Source of the DNA: Chthonomonadaceae bacterium
GTDB lineage: Bacteria; Armatimonadota; Chthonomonadetes; Chthonomonadales; Chthonomonadaceae
Assembly (NCBI GenBank): GCA_025355115.1
Contig: JANXLO010000160.1
Coordinates: 1-7,769, forward strand
DNA length: 7,769 nt
Direction: 5' to 3'
Shown: one piece after another, positions 5,427 through 7,769 of the stretch
Numbering within the stretch: the first letter of the stretch is position 1
Layout: each line of letters begins with the position of its first letter
Program-made: the position numbers and the translations under genes
Notes under the pieces: model-generated
The model's input: the letters and a program-made list of their open reading frames with translations, nothing else
What the model was told of the DNA's origin: nothing
Databases searched by the model: none

Positions 5427-7769
5427 TTATCGCATCCCGAGAAGGGCAAAGGCTGCCCAATAGTACGGATGCGGATATTTTTCGCGCACTGCCTGCTGTG
5501 CCTCCCGGAGGGCAGCTGCACGTGGTACACCTCGCGTCAGTCGCGAGTAGCACTCACCCATCAAGAGTGCAGTGGCTTCGTCGTGCGCGGCCCAGAGGCT
5601 GACCATGACGGCGCGAGCGCCCGAGCTCAGAAAACCGCGAACCAATCCAAGGAGTTCATCTCCTGGAACTACTGCGCTCATTCCAGTCCGACAGGCGGAG
5701 AGCGTTGCGAGAGAGCACTCCAGACGCCTCTTATAGAGATCGTGCGCGATGAGCCATCCGTCCGCCATTTTCAGCCCCGAGAAGAGCGGGTTGTCCTTGC
5801 GGAATATCGCGTGAGTCGCGAAGTGAAGGTAGCGATAGCTGCCCTCGGCGGGTACTGAGTCGAGCGTCGCAGCGGCATTTTCGAAAACCTCGACTCCAGG
5901 AATCAATTGTCGTAGTACAGCGACTTCGTTTTGCACATGCGCAATGTCCGGATCGCTGACGCCGAACACAAGTGAACGCTCGGCTTTGAGTTCAGGCCGC
6001 ATGCGACAAAATTTCCAGATCGCTGCGCTTGGGGCATAAGCGAATTCCCAGCGGTCCAAAGCGTATCCTTCCTCGGATCTAAGGGCATGAAACGGAATGC
6101 TGTGCAGCGTCCCATGCGGGATGATAGTCAGGCGAGGGGCCGTAAGATGCTCCTCCAGCGGCTCCAAAAGCATGTCGTACAACGAACGGAGCAGGCCATC
6201 TGTGGCAGAGGCTATTCGGCATAGATAGCCTTCCTCAAAGGTGATCGGCCCGAATTTATTCCACTGATAGCGCAGTCGATGCGCCAGATCTTCCACTTCA
6301 ATTCGCGAGGCAAGACAGCGAAAAATGCGGAACTCTCTCCGGCTGACGATGAATGCAAGAACTTCATCACGAATGGTGACGAACTCGACGATCTGCTCAT
6401 CTGTGTCCAGAAGCTTTTGGATATCACTGATACGGGTCGCATCCATCGCCTCCGGCAGATCGCTCGCGCCTCCGAGCACCTGGAGATCGCGATGAGCCTG
6501 AAGGTAAGCGCTCTCCAACTCATGCACTTCCGCCGATGGCACAGCCTCCGCCTTGGAAAGCCGTTCAGTGTCTCCAGCAGCCTGCTCCATCCTAACGAAG
6601 TCCCAGTTGAGCTGTGCTCTCAGCTGTTCGAGCCGAGCCAGCAAGGCCTCACGCTGTGCGTTCGGCGCCTCGGGACTTGGCGCCGCGGCTGCGAGCCGCT
6701 CAAGCAAGGTTCGAGATTTGGAGCGTTCGACTAGCTGAAACCCTTCCTGCACCGCCGCTGGCGTGCCTTGCTCCAGCAGCATCGTCAGAAGCTCTTCGTA
6801 CAGCCTCATCTTATCCTGCAGGAATGCCACCCGAAAATCGTCGCCATAGAGTAGAAGCCGGACCCGCTCAACCGCTTCCACCGCGCTCCGATAGTATTTC
6901 AGTGCAAGACCACGTCGGTTTGCGTTCATGTAAGCCCGCGCCAGCGCAGTTTCGATGCGCCATTGCAGAGCGATGAGAGCATCGATTTCTGCTTCGCGGG
7001 ATATCCGCTGGAGCGTCCGCACCGGGCTTTCGCCTGCATCGACCCGGATCTCAGCGAGATGCAGCCGCGCCTGAAGGACGCCCATTTTGACGCCCTGGCT
7101 CCGAAAGGTTCGAAGCGCCGCGGTCGCTTCGCGCTGCTGCCGCTTCGTCTCGACCGGACTGCCGCCTTTTCGCAACGCCCCTCGACGATTCTCTCGTCTC
7201 CACCACTCCGCACGTTGCAGACGAGCTCGGGCAACTCCAATTCGGTTGCCCTCCTGACGAAAGCCATTCTCCGCACGGCTGAGGGCCTGCATGGCGTCCT
7301 CATGTCGCGACATCGCGGCAAGCGCGATTGAAAGCCCCATCTCGCTGCGGGCTGCCTCACCCGCCATCCTCAGCTTTTCGAATGTGGGAATGACCCGCTC
7401 GAAAGTCTCACGCGCTTCGGGCACGAGATTCAGCTCCAAATAGACGTCTGCCGTCTCCCTGTCGCACTGCGCGACTTCCTGAGGAAGATCCAGAAACTGC
7501 AGCAGATTTCTAGCGCGGGAGTAGGACTTGAGCGCCTCCGTATACCTCCCGCCCATGAACTGGTGAAACCCGATATTGCTGTCAAGATAAGCCACGGATC
7601 GGTCAGTGATGCCATCGACTAGCGCGCTTCGCGCTGACTGATACATTCGAAGAGCTTCCGGCAACTTATTGAGATGAGTGAGCACGTTTGCGATATTCAT
7701 GCGCACTCTGGCTGCTGAGACGGGCTGGTCAGTGGCGTCAAAGTGCTGAAGTGCCTTGCGCCAACAATT
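5427..7769 (-). CDS. TPR-CHAT protein, 5' end outside the window
   Basis: The frame is open from the right edge of the window through TAA at 5427-5429, giving 780 visible residues. The 21 codons before the first GTG (7706) continue the helical repeat pattern, so the true start lies beyond 7769. Residues about 1-330 are tetratricopeptide-type helical pairs such as PEALRMYQSARSAL and ALKSYSRARNLL. A helical bridge with the family-typical DFRVAFLQDKMRLYEELL and LVERSKSRTLLERL segments follows. The CHAT domain covers about the last 260 residues: LTIIPHGTLHSIPFHAL, then HFATHA with the predicted catalytic His (653), LSACRTG with the catalytic Cys (693), then GDELLGLVRGFLSSGARAVMVSLW and a terminal YYWAAFALLG. 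CHAT is a caspase/separase-fold domain. Both catalytic residues are present, so protease activity is plausible. No signal peptide is visible in this part. TPRs suggest a protein partner or peptide sensor. The S8 gene follows 114 bases downstream. Confidence 0.92.
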   Translation of the reverse strand, partial: NCWRKALQHFDATDQPVSAARVRMNIANVLTHLNKLPEALRMYQSARSALVDGITDRSVAYLDSNIGFHQFMGGRYTEALKSYSRARNLLQFLDLPQEVAQCDRETADVYLELNLVPEARETFERVIPTFEKLRMAGEAARSEMGLSIALAAMSRHEDAMQALSRAENGFRQEGNRIGVARARLQRAEWWRRENRRGALRKGGSPVETKRQQREATAALRTFRSQGVKMGVLQARLHLAEIRVDAGESPVRTLQRISREAEIDALIALQWRIETALARAYMNANRRGLALKYYRSAVEAVERVRLLLYGDDFRVAFLQDKMRLYEELLTMLLEQGTPAAVQEGFQLVERSKSRTLLERLAAAAPSPEAPNAQREALLARLEQLRAQLNWDFVRMEQAAGDTERLSKAEAVPSAEVHELESAYLQAHRDLQVLGGASDLPEAMDATRISDIQKLLDTDEQIVEFVTIRDEVLAFIVSRREFRIFRCLASRIEVEDLAHRLRYQWNKFGPITFEEGYLCRIASATDGLLRSLYDMLLEPLEEHLTAPRLTIIPHGTLHSIPFHALRSEEGYALDRWEFAYAPSAAIWKFCRMRPELKAERSLVFGVSDPDIAHVQNEVAVLRQLIPGVEVFENAAATLDSVPAEGSYRYLHFATHAIFRKDNPLFSGLKMADGWLIAHDLYKRRLECSLATLSACRTGMSAVVPGDELLGLVRGFLSSGARAVMVSLWAAHDEATALLMGECYSRLTRGVPRAAALREAQQAVREKYPHPYYWAAFALLGMR

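Noticed and set aside
7698..7706. GTG at 7706 or ATG at 7700 as the start of the TPR-CHAT gene
   Set aside because: The frame stays open to the window edge, and the 21 upstream codons continue the TPR-like pattern (WRKALQHFDATDQPVSAARV), so the start lies outside the window.

Overview
The window reads as ordinary bacterial chromosome. The leftmost genes are housekeeping ribosomal-protein genes. The rest looks like the lineage-expanded gene content of Acidobacteriota, Planctomycetota, Verrucomicrobiota or Armatimonadota. That placement rests mainly on a large secreted protein with the planctomycete-type cytochrome c, DUF1549 and DUF1553 arrangement, a family concentrated in those phyla. Base composition is moderately GC-rich, with one distinctly AT-rich island at about 636-830. 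The phylum cannot be fixed from this window alone.

Left part, + strand (1-1265): the 3' end of rplU (ribosomal protein L21) is followed by complete rpmA (L27) and a textbook intrinsic terminator. The obg gene that often follows rpmA is absent. After a 447-base intergenic region comes a single-domain cold-shock protein gene. It starts at TTG behind a strong Shine-Dalgarno sequence. Its upstream region can form several hairpins, including two mutually exclusive pairings of one strand. A long bulged hairpin at 1219-1265 separates it from the convergent gene.

Right part, - strand (1296-7769, transcribed right to left): in order of transcription, a TPR-CHAT protein (5' end outside the window), a secreted S8 subtilisin-like protease, and the cytochrome c/DUF1549/DUF1553 protein. 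The CHAT and S8 genes are 114 bases apart and are probably co-transcribed. This puts a predicted cysteine protease with the caspase/separase fold beside a predicted serine protease. The S8 gene carries the most striking feature of the window: a heptad array, QFIFTAD, between its propeptide and catalytic domain. Five copies are identical in protein, and all the DNA differences among them are synonymous.

The 180-base gap between the S8 gene and the cytochrome gene holds a perfect 17-bp inverted repeat that may be a dispersed repeat element. No tRNA, rRNA, CRISPR array, transposase or phage gene is visible. The best candidates for something undescribed are the S8 heptad array, the CHAT-S8 gene pair and the structured leader of the cold-shock gene.
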